A DNA stretch of 5,114 bases from Pseudomonadota bacterium (GTDB lineage: Bacteria; Pseudomonadota; Alphaproteobacteria; Rhodospirillales; Casp-alpha2), in the NCBI GenBank assembly GCA_027620395.1, contig JAQBZY010000157.1, forward strand, positions 1 to 5,114, read 5' to 3'. How positions within the stretch are numbered: position 1 is the stretch's first letter; each line of letters opens with the position of its first letter. The notes beneath the pieces are model-generated. The model saw only the letters and a program-made list of their open reading frames with translations. It made no database searches and was not told the origin of the DNA. The position numbers were made by a program, and so were the translations under genes. Of this stretch, positions 1-5,114 are shown in pieces.

Positions 1-1
1 T

Positions 2-3000
2 TTCGACGTCACGTCGGGAACGGCGGAGAAAATCGAAAACATCAATCTGACGGTCGCCGCGGCAACGCTCGCCGGGCCAGTCAAGGCGTCGGGATCGTTG
101 AAGGCGCGCGGATTGGCGCTAGGCGTCAATCTGAACATCGGCAGCATCATCGAGAATCGAACTTTTCCGCTCGATTTTGGCATCCGTGTCGGCGATGGGG
201 CGACGGTCACGATGGCCGGCACTGTCAATGGACTTCAAGACAAACCAAGATTTCTTGGTGATCTGCAAATCGCCAGCAAGGACATCGGCAAGATCGCCGA
301 AGCCTTCGGGGCTGGCCAGGCTTTGCCGCCGCCGGCTCGCCAGCCGCTGGAAATGAAAGGCAAGCTCGATGCGTCGGCGGCGCGGGTATCGCTGTCCGAT
401 CTGGCGATAAAGCTTGGCGGCGCATCGGGGAAGGGTAGTGTCGAGGCGGATCTGGATGGCAAGCCCAAAATCAAGGTTGAGCTTTCGATCGACAGCGTCG
501 ACGCCGACGCCTGGATCAAGGCGGCGCCGGCGAAACCGGTGGCCACCGCAAGCAGCCCCGCCGCCCCGGTCCAGCAAGCGCCGGCGGCGAAAACGCCGTT
601 CCAACTACCAAAGGATGTCAATGTCCAAGCGGCCCTTAAAATCGGCGCCATTTCCTATCACGGCGACGCGCTTCGAAACGCCGTTCTCAATGTCGAACTC
701 GCCAACGGCGAAGTGACGCTGAGCCAGCTCTCGGCGCAGGCGCCTGGAAAATCCGATCTGGCGGTATTCGGGTTCCTGACCGCCAAGAACGGCGAGCCGT
801 CCTTCGAAGGCGAGGCGGAGTTCACGGTCCGCGAACCAGTGGCATTGATGCGTTGGCTCGATGTGACGCCTTCAGGCCTTCGCGCCGGCAAGCCCGGCGC
901 AATCAAAGGCAAGGCGCAAATCAGGGCGACGCCGCAACAACTGACGGTGGCTGGTCTCGAGGCGCAGATCGGCGAAACCAAGATCAAAGGCGGCGTCACG
1001 GTGGCGCTCCGCGAGCGGATCGGCATCGGCGCCGCAATCGATGTCGACAAGTTCGATCTCGACGCTTATCTGCAGCCAGCGGGAAAGAAGAGCTCAGCCC
1101 CCGCGCCGAAACCCGATAAGGCCGGCAAGCAGCCGGCAAACGGTTCGCCAGCGACACCAGCGCCCGCCGCTTCCAAGGACGCTTTCGCGGCCTTGAAGCC
1201 GCTGGCGGCGTTCGACGTCAATTTTCAGGCCAAAATCGGATATCTGAAAGCCCAGGGAATTCCGGCGCGCGATATTTCTGTCGATCTCACTCTCGTCAAC
1301 GGCGCGCTGAGCATCAAGAAGGCGAGCGTCGGAAATGCCGCCGGCGTCGCCGCCAATCTAAGCGGTGTGCTTACCGGTTTGGGCGGAACGCCAAGCGCCA
1401 AGGCGCTGGCGCTCCGGGCGGCCGTCGGCGATCCGGCTGGATTGGCGAAATTGCTTGGTATCGAATTACCGGTGCCGGCGAAATCCTTTGGCGACGTCAA
1501 GGTTGCGCTCGATCTCGATGGTGCCCTTGATGCGCCGGCGGTCAAGGTGAACATCCAGGCGCTGGCCGCCGATATCGACGCCAAGGGCCGGGTTCGGCCG
1601 TTCGATCCGGTAAACATGCTTGATCTGGGTGTTCGGGTTCGCCATTCCAATACCGTCGATCTGATGCGCCGACTGGGCGCGACTTACAAACCCAGCGGCA
1701 AGATCGGCGGCATCGACATTTCATCGACGGTCAAGGGCGGCGCCGACGCATGGTCGTTTGCCGGCATCGCGGCGCAATTGGGCGCCGTCAAGCTGGCCGG
1801 CGACGCCAAGGTGCTACTCGCCGGCCAACGTCCGAAAATCTCCGCCAATCTGGGCGCCGGCCCGATCGTCGTCGATCCGTTCCTGCCGGTCATGAAATCG
1901 GCGGCGGCAACACCGACCGTGCAACCGGCGGCGCTGCACTGGACACCGGGGACGGCTGGCGACGGTGGTTTCGATTTGCGCCAACTGATCGCCGCCGTGT
2001 CCACCCGTTGGCCGCGCACGGCGATGGATTTTTCCGCCCTTAAGGCCGCCGACGCCGACATCGCGTTCACGTCGCCGAAAGTGACCTATCATGGGTATGC
2101 GCTCGAAGATGCCCGGCTGACCTCGTCGCTGGCCGGCGGCGTTCTCGACGTCAAGCAACTGTCCGGCAAGGTCTTCGACGGTAGCTTTTCCAGCGCGGCC
2201 CGGATCGACGCCAGTACGGCCAAGCCAAACCTCGGCGCGTCGCTCGCCGTCGCCGGCATGGACATCGGCAAGGCCGGCGAGGCGGCCGGGATCAGCGGCT
2301 CGTCTGGGGCCTTGACCAGCCGGGTCGAGGTTGCGTCGGCCGGCGTCAGCGTCGCCGACTGGATCTCCGCCCTCGGCGGCAAGGGCGCCATTGAGGTTCG
2401 GAACATGTCCGGCAAGTCATCATTGGGGGATTTGCCGATCATCGGTCTGGCGCTCGGGCCGTTGATGCAGGTGGTCGAACTTTTGAACGGCGGGCTTGGA
2501 GGTCTGTTCGGCGCCGGTGGCAAGAAGGGCCCGAGCCTGGCAGATTTGACCAGCACCTTCAACATTCAAAACGGCGTCGTCAGCACGTCCGACACCAAGA
2601 TCGTGTCCAATCTCTATGAGGGCGTGATGAAGGGAAATGTCAGCCTACCCTCATGGACCATGAACGTCGACGGCAACGTCGTTTTATCACAGGGCTTGCT
2701 GGGCGCGCTGCTATCCACCGTCAAGGAAGTACCGTCGCAAATTCCGTTCTCGGTCAGCGGTGATATCGACAAACCGAACGTCAAGATTCAAACGCCATCC
2801 TTCGCCAGCGGTAGCGGCGGATTGCCGATCCCGGGCCTCAAGGGGCTCGAAAAGAAAGTGCCGGGCTTGGGTAACGTTTTGCAGGGGATTCTCGGCGGCG
2901 GTCAGCAGCCGACGACAGGATCGCAAACCGGCGGCACCCAACAACCACAACAGCAGCAACAACCACAACAGCAACAACAACAGCAACAGCAACAACAACA

Positions 3001-3067
3001 ACAACAACAGCAACAGCAACAGCCGTCGAGCCCGGAAAAACTATTGAAAAAGTTGTTCCGCTTCTAG
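2..3067 (+). CDS. AsmA family protein, C-terminal 1021 residues (5' end outside window)
   Basis: The frame is open from the first base, so the gene begins upstream; the TTG at 98 is not a credible start. AsmA-family proteins are anchored in the inner membrane by an N-terminal helix (not in view), with a long periplasmic beta-rich body linked to outer-membrane assembly and, for large members, lipid transport between membranes. The visible part shows long alternating beta-type sequence rich in Gly, Ala, Asp and Val. Three similar modules begin near visible residues 205, 405 and 684, and Ala/Pro-rich linkers lie at about 521-600 and 1080-1190 of the DNA. The AsmA C-terminal region (roughly DNA 2300-2800) includes GDLPIIGLALGPLM, a T-F-x-I-x-x-G-V-V-S-T segment and a final SGDIDKPNVKIQTPS. 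It is followed by a Gly-rich stretch, a Gln tract and the end EKLLKKLFRF. The stop is TAG. Family assignment is firm; the exact role (assembly or lipid transfer) is not visible. Confidence 0.9.
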   Translation, partial: FDVTSGTAEKIENINLTVAAATLAGPVKASGSLKARGLALGVNLNIGSIIENRTFPLDFGIRVGDGATVTMAGTVNGLQDKPRFLGDLQIASKDIGKIAEAFGAGQALPPPARQPLEMKGKLDASAARVSLSDLAIKLGGASGKGSVEADLDGKPKIKVELSIDSVDADAWIKAAPAKPVATASSPAAPVQQAPAAKTPFQLPKDVNVQAALKIGAISYHGDALRNAVLNVELANGEVTLSQLSAQAPGKSDLAVFGFLTAKNGEPSFEGEAEFTVREPVALMRWLDVTPSGLRAGKPGAIKGKAQIRATPQQLTVAGLEAQIGETKIKGGVTVALRERIGIGAAIDVDKFDLDAYLQPAGKKSSAPAPKPDKAGKQPANGSPATPAPAASKDAFAALKPLAAFDVNFQAKIGYLKAQGIPARDISVDLTLVNGALSIKKASVGNAAGVAANLSGVLTGLGGTPSAKALALRAAVGDPAGLAKLLGIELPVPAKSFGDVKVALDLDGALDAPAVKVNIQALAADIDAKGRVRPFDPVNMLDLGVRVRHSNTVDLMRRLGATYKPSGKIGGIDISSTVKGGADAWSFAGIAAQLGAVKLAGDAKVLLAGQRPKISANLGAGPIVVDPFLPVMKSAAATPTVQPAALHWTPGTAGDGGFDLRQLIAAVSTRWPRTAMDFSALKAADADIAFTSPKVTYHGYALEDARLTSSLAGGVLDVKQLSGKVFDGSFSSAARIDASTAKPNLGASLAVAGMDIGKAGEAAGISGSSGALTSRVEVASAGVSVADWISALGGKGAIEVRNMSGKSSLGDLPIIGLALGPLMQVVELLNGGLGGLFGAGGKKGPSLADLTSTFNIQNGVVSTSDTKIVSNLYEGVMKGNVSLPSWTMNVDGNVVLSQGLLGALLSTVKEVPSQIPFSVSGDIDKPNVKIQTPSFASGSGGLPIPGLKGLEKKVPGLGNVLQGILGGGQQPTTGSQTGGTQQPQQQQQPQQQQQQQQQQQQQQQQQQQPSSPEKLLKKLFRF
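2939..3022 (+). repeat. In-frame CAA/CAG repeat encoding a poly-glutamine tract
   Basis: There are 28 consecutive codons, of which 26 are Gln and two are Pro (CCA at 2945 and 2963). The last 19 are uninterrupted Gln, 13 CAA and 6 CAG. The tract lies in the presumably periplasmic C-terminal tail of the AsmA protein, between a Gly-rich linker and the last dozen or so residues. An imperfect trinucleotide repeat such as this can change length by slippage without a frameshift. Gln/Pro-rich tails occur on some related proteins, but a pure 19-Gln run is unusual in bacteria. The A-rich tract stands out against the surrounding GC-rich coding sequence. Confidence 0.95.
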
Positions 3068-3079
3068 GCCTCAAGCGGA
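3057..3079. terminator. Possible bidirectional terminator hairpin over the convergent stops
   Basis: TCCGCTT (3057-3063) pairs perfectly with AAGCGGA (3073-3079) around a 9-nt loop, giving a 7-bp stem centred on the shared stop codons. Read on the - strand, the stem is followed by ACAACTTTTT, so a T run begins five bases after it. Read on the + strand it is followed by TCTTTGG, a weak T stretch. With no intergenic space, this is the only obvious place for an intrinsic terminator at the junction. The stem is short and the T runs are offset, so Rho-dependent ending is equally possible. Confidence 0.4.
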
Positions 3080-3291
3080 TCTTTGGTCAGTAACACGAAG
3101 ATCCGGATCGCGCTCGAAAGATTGCCGGTCCGGGTTTGATCGATTTCGCGGATCAAGGCGCTGACGCTGATCCCGCGCCGCTTGGCGATCACAGCAAGCC
3201 GGTCCCAGAAGGCATCTTCGATGGAAACGCTGGTCGCGTGGCCGGCAATGCTAAGCGAGCGTTTGCGGATGCGGTTCGGATCGGCGGTCAT
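3064..3291 (-). CDS. Ribbon-helix-helix domain protein (RHH_4 type), 75 aa
   Basis: This small protein consists almost entirely of a ribbon-helix-helix fold, a dimeric DNA-binding fold. A basic N-terminus (R7, R9, K10, R11) leads into the strand RSLSIAGHATSVSIEDAFW (residues 11-29), then helix A (about 25-38), the turn at RRGIS (38-42) and helix B VSALIREIDQ (43-52). The conserved end GNLSSAIRIFVL spans residues 56-67. The IAGH-x-TSVS-x-E-x-x-FW and GNLSSA-x-R motifs are typical of the alphaproteobacterial RHH_4 family. The ATG at 3291 overlaps the stop of the TfoX-type gene as ATGA, and GGAAAG lies about 10 nt upstream. A longer reading to 3426 would have to run through the TfoX gene and is not needed. 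It is last in the operon and its TAG stop shares bases with the asmA-like stop. It may be a regulator, but its target is unknown; members are sometimes misannotated as enzymes. Confidence 0.88.
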   Translation of the reverse strand: MTADPNRIRKRSLSIAGHATSVSIEDAFWDRLAVIAKRRGISVSALIREIDQTRTGNLSSAIRIFVLLTKDPLEA

Positions 3292-3665
3292 TTGCGCTGA
3301 GCTTTCCGCTTGGGCCGCCGGCGCTTCGACATTCCGGCGGCGGAACGCCTGGCCGCCTGCCAAGCCCGCCGGCTCCAGCGCAACAATGCGTCCGGGTCGT
3401 CGAGGAGATGCTCCGGCGCCTCCCAATAGGAAAGGGCGATGGTACGGCCGAGCCGCTCATAGGTGATCGGCTGAAGCCCCTCGGCCTCGAAGTCGGGGCG
3501 GTTCTCATCGTCGGCCTTGAGGAACAGGGAATCCTCGGAAATCAGTCCGAACATGGTGTCTTCCAAAAACAGTCCGGCGCCGCCGAACATGCGCCGAACC
3601 CGGATGTCGCCGAGTGGTGCCAGGGCGTCCCGCAAATGGTTGGCATATTCCGACTCGGAAGTCAT
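3288..3665 (-). CDS. TfoX/Sxy N-terminal domain protein, 125 aa
   Basis: The protein matches the N-terminal domain of the TfoX/Sxy family. It shows an N-terminal helix (residues 4-16), the hallmark RRMFGGAGLFLED (24-36), then MFGLISEDSLFLKADDENRPDFEAEG as the central sheet (38-63), followed by SYWEAPEHLLDDP (79-91) and a final helix (92-106). In Escherichia coli and Haemophilus, Sxy/TfoX is a roughly 200-residue two-domain competence coactivator working with CRP. Here the C-terminal domain is absent, as in many stand-alone members of unknown role, so a competence function should not be assumed. A strongly basic tail (residues 114-125, nine Arg/Lys) follows the domain. The ATG at 3665 begins 6 nt after the VOC stop, with only a weak GAG before it, so coupled translation is likely. 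Its TGA overlaps the next gene as ATGA. Confidence 0.88.
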   Translation of the reverse strand: MTSESEYANHLRDALAPLGDIRVRRMFGGAGLFLEDTMFGLISEDSLFLKADDENRPDFEAEGLQPITYERLGRTIALSYWEAPEHLLDDPDALLRWSRRAWQAARRSAAGMSKRRRPKRKAQRK

Positions 3666-3671
3666 GCTGGC

Positions 3672-4040
3672 TCATGCCGGGGGCGGGAAATTGACCTCGA
3701 TCTTGAGGCCGAAGGGGGCGACAAAGAACACCTGCCGGTCGCCGGATCTTGGGATCACCCGAACCTCAAAGCGGAGGCCCGCTTGATCGAGGCGCGCCGT
3801 CAACGCATCCAAGTCTTGGTCCCGGAACGCGACATGATCGAGCGGCCCGGTGTCGCCGGGGCCGACGGCGGCGTCCTCCACCAGATGCACGACCGCCGGT
3901 TCGTCGGCGGGGCCATACATCCAAGCTCCAGCAAATGTGAATGGCGGCCGGTAACCGGTCTTGAGGCCGAGAACGGTCTCGAAAAATCCGACGGTGCCGG
4001 CCAAATCCGAGGTGTAGATGTTGATGTGATCGAGCTGCAT
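3672..4040 (-). CDS. VOC/glyoxalase-fold protein, 122 aa
   Basis: This is a single-chain vicinal oxygen chelate (glyoxalase/bleomycin-resistance/dioxygenase) protein with two beta-alpha-beta-beta-beta units. The first unit runs from MQLDHINIYTSD through FFETVLGL to VVHLVED; the second from LDHVAF through the helix LDALTARLDQAG to QVFFVAPFGLKIEVNF. Candidate metal ligands are H5, H52, H69 and E115, which fit the usual strand positions. Family members dimerise and use a divalent metal for isomerase, dioxygenase, epimerase or thiol-transfer reactions; the substrate cannot be read from the sequence. The common DPNG turn near the C-terminus is APFG here. A GGAG lies 7 nt before the ATG at 4040. 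The gene is third in the - strand run, 58 nt after the hydrolase and 6 nt before the TfoX-type gene. Related lyase or dioxygenase activities are possible. Confidence 0.87.
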   Translation of the reverse strand: MQLDHINIYTSDLAGTVGFFETVLGLKTGYRPPFTFAGAWMYGPADEPAVVHLVEDAAVGPGDTGPLDHVAFRDQDLDALTARLDQAGLRFEVRVIPRSGDRQVFFVAPFGLKIEVNFPPPA

Positions 4041-4098
4041 GCCGGGTCTCCGATTGAACGCCGTGTCCGCACGTCTTCAAGCTTATCGCGCTTGAGCG
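4041..4098 (-). other. Intergenic gap between hydrolase and VOC genes, with a small hairpin
   Basis: This is the only real gap in the - strand gene run. It contains a perfect 6-bp inverted repeat, TCAAGC (4077-4082) and GCTTGA (4090-4095), with a 7-nt loop just after the hydrolase TAG. No T run follows on the - strand, so it is not an intrinsic terminator; it could be a processing or mRNA-stability hairpin, or chance. No convincing promoter was seen. Confidence 0.4.
4048..4051 (-). promoter_or_regulatory. Ribosome binding site of the VOC gene
   Basis: GGAG (read on the - strand) lies 7 nt before the ATG at 4040. It is the clearest Shine-Dalgarno match in the window and supports this start. 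It suits the one gene whose start is not overlapped by or directly abutting an upstream reading frame. Confidence 0.65.
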
Positions 4099-4725
4099 CT
4101 AGGCCGCCAGCCCCCGCATGAAGGTGACGATGGCGGCGGCCGCTTCGCCGAGGTTTTGCGCCTCGGTACGGCCCGACGATTTTCTGGGTTTCAACGAATG
4201 ATCGCCGTCCTTTAGCCAATGCAGGCGGATCGACTTGGCGAGCCTGTAGCCGGCGACTTCGCCGGGCGTTCCGAACGGGTCGCGCTCGCCCTGGCAGATC
4301 AGCGTCGGGGTCTGCAGATTTGCCAAATGCGCGGTGCGGAGCTTCTCCGGCCGGCTCGGCGGATGGAACGGATAGCCCAAGCACGCGAGCCCCCGCACCC
4401 CGGACGCGTCGGCGACCATGCTGGCCATCCGCCCGCCCATGGATTTGCCGCCGATGACGAGGCGTTCGGCGCCGATATCCGAGATCACGGCGAGCCAGGT
4501 ATCGAGCAGAACCCGCTCGGGATTTGGCGGCTTCTTGGCGCCGGTATTGCGCTGCTCGGCCATGTACGGAAACTCGAACCGAATCACCCGGAATCCCGCC
4601 GCCGCCACCCCTTCGGCGATGGCAACCATGAACGGACTGTCCATCGGCGCGCCGGCACCGTGCGCCAACGCCAGTGTCAATGCCGCCTGGTCCGGGCCGT
4701 TGGTCAGATATTCAGGCAGGCTCAC
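4099..4725 (-). CDS. KANL3/Tex30-like alpha/beta hydrolase, 208 aa
   Basis: This is a compact alpha/beta-hydrolase-fold protein of the dienelactone-hydrolase-like KANL3/Tex30 group, usually about 200-220 residues. The oxyanion-loop motif is LAHGAGAPMDSPFM (residues 20-33), followed by the strand FRVIRFEFPYMAE (45-57). The nucleophile elbow GGKSMGGRMAS gives Ser95, CQGERDPFG gives the acid Asp149, and DGDHSLKPRK gives His176, a complete triad. There is no signal peptide, so it is likely cytoplasmic; the substrate is unknown. The GTG at 4725 is chosen because it gives the family's length, starts just before the conserved core and overlaps the SDR stop as GTGA. The same frame stays open to 5106, but that part is the shadow of the SDR gene. 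Translation is probably coupled to the SDR. Confidence 0.86.
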   Translation of the reverse strand: MSLPEYLTNGPDQAALTLALAHGAGAPMDSPFMVAIAEGVAAAGFRVIRFEFPYMAEQRNTGAKKPPNPERVLLDTWLAVISDIGAERLVIGGKSMGGRMASMVADASGVRGLACLGYPFHPPSRPEKLRTAHLANLQTPTLICQGERDPFGTPGEVAGYRLAKSIRLHWLKDGDHSLKPRKSSGRTEAQNLGEAAAAIVTFMRGLAA

Positions 4726-5114
4726 AACCGTCCGCCGCCGACCCGGATATTGGCGCCGGCGATGTAGCCGGCCCTGTCGGACAATAGCCAATAGATCGCC
4801 TCGGCGATTTCTTCCGGCTCCGCGACCCGGCCCATGGGGATTTTGGCCGCCTGGGTGGCGATCCGGTCGGCGCCCGGCATGTCGGTCCGGGTCATGCCCG
4901 GCGCCACGGTATTGACGCGCACGCCTTCGGCGGCGACTTCCTGGCTGAGACCGATGCCAAACGAATTGACCGCCCCCTTCGATGCCGCATACAGCACCCC
5001 GATCCCGGGATTGCCGAGATTGGCCGAGCCCGACGAGACATTGACGATGGCGCCGCCCTTGCCGCCATGCTTGGTCGACATCCGCTTGACCGCTTCGCGG
5101 GCGCAAATGAAGCA
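4722..5114 (-). CDS. SDR family oxidoreductase, C-terminal 130 residues (5' end outside window)
   Basis: This is the C-terminal half of a classical short-chain dehydrogenase/reductase, normally about 250 residues, that uses NAD(H) or NADP(H). The frame stays open to the window edge and the upstream codons read CFICAREAVKRMS, a conserved SDR helix, so the ATG at 5081 is internal. Visible motifs are AIVNVSS, with catalytic Ser at visible residue 28; YAASK, with Tyr42 and Lys46; VRVNTVAPGMTRTDM, which contacts the cofactor and substrate; and MGRVAEPEEIAEAIYWLLSDRAGYIAGANIRVGGGRL at the end. The KHGGKGGAIVNVSS segment and the terminal Gly-Gly-Arg resemble the YgfF/glucose-1-dehydrogenase-like group. 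The cofactor-binding TGxxxGIG lies outside the window. The substrate is unknown. Its TGA overlaps the hydrolase GTG, which suggests one operon. Confidence 0.92.
   Translation of the reverse strand, partial: CFICAREAVKRMSTKHGGKGGAIVNVSSGSANLGNPGIGVLYAASKGAVNSFGIGLSQEVAAEGVRVNTVAPGMTRTDMPGADRIATQAAKIPMGRVAEPEEIAEAIYWLLSDRAGYIAGANIRVGGGRL
4731..4739 (-). promoter_or_regulatory. Probable ribosome binding site of the hydrolase, inside the SDR coding end
   Basis: GGCGGCGGA on the - strand encodes the Gly-Gly-Gly of the SDR C-terminus and ends 5 nt before the GTG at 4725. It is a fair purine-rich, partly Shine-Dalgarno-like match and helps to choose this GTG. The match is partly forced by the conserved glycine codons, so the evidence is modest. 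Confidence 0.4.

Noticed and set aside
98..100. TTG at 98 as the start of the AsmA protein
   Set aside because: The same frame is open and AsmA-like from the first bases of the window, and no membrane anchor follows this codon.
2711..3019. A - strand frame beginning with a long poly-leucine run
   Set aside because: The leucines are just the complement of the CAA/CAG repeat. The rest has no domain character, and the + strand is clearly the AsmA protein.
3064..3426. A 120-residue version of the RHH protein starting at 3426
   Set aside because: The additional N-terminal part overlaps the TfoX-type gene and has no domain character. The ATG at 3291 starts just before the conserved fold and forms a normal ATGA coupling.
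4053..4080. Possible - strand promoter, TTGAAG and TTCAAT with a 16-nt spacer, before the VOC gene
   Set aside because: Each box matches only four of six consensus bases, and transcription would begin at or after the GGAG ribosome binding site, leaving no usable leader.
3408..4121. A 237-residue + strand open frame opposite the TfoX-type and VOC genes
   Set aside because: The - strand frames carry strong family motifs across the same bases. The + strand frame is an antisense shadow of GC-rich coding DNA, with no recognisable domain.
4099..5106. A single 335-residue - strand reading frame spanning the SDR and hydrolase regions
   Set aside because: Upstream of 4725 it is Arg/Gly-rich and unlike any family, while another frame there carries clear SDR motifs. 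Only the part from 4725 downward is a real hydrolase.

Overview
The window looks like GC-rich chromosomal DNA from an alphaproteobacterium, plausibly Rhodospirillales-like. This rests on the high GC and codon use, on an AsmA-family protein of the alphaproteobacterial type, and on a small ribbon-helix-helix protein of the RHH_4 kind, which is mostly alphaproteobacterial. I saw no RNA genes, mobile elements, CRISPR arrays or phage genes. The assignment comes from protein character only, not from a marker gene.

Layout: positions 2-3067 on the + strand are the C-terminal 1021 residues of a large AsmA-family envelope protein whose start lies left of the window. It ends in an unusual glutamine tract (2939-3022) followed by a short basic/hydrophobic tail. 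Positions 3064-5114 on the - strand hold five tightly packed genes, listed in transcription order: a short-chain dehydrogenase/reductase (SDR; its N-terminal half lies right of the window), a KANL3/Tex30-like alpha/beta hydrolase, a VOC/glyoxalase-fold protein, a TfoX N-terminal-domain protein and a ribbon-helix-helix protein. The junctions are a 4-nt GTGA overlap, a 58-nt gap, a 6-nt gap and a 4-nt ATGA overlap, which suggests one operon with translational coupling. No stretch over 300 bases lacks a gene.

The two convergent units meet with no spacer. Both terminal genes end in TAG, and the two stop codons share the palindrome CTAG at 3064-3067. A 7-bp inverted repeat surrounds this point and could act as a two-way terminator.

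The - strand genes mix three probable enzymes of unknown substrate with two small nucleic-acid-related proteins. They do not form a recognisable pathway, and I would call the unit a housekeeping/accessory operon. I found no convincing undescribed system. The points worth a second look are the poly-Q tail of the AsmA protein, the stop-codon-sharing convergent junction, the repeated modules in the AsmA protein and the basic tail of the TfoX protein.
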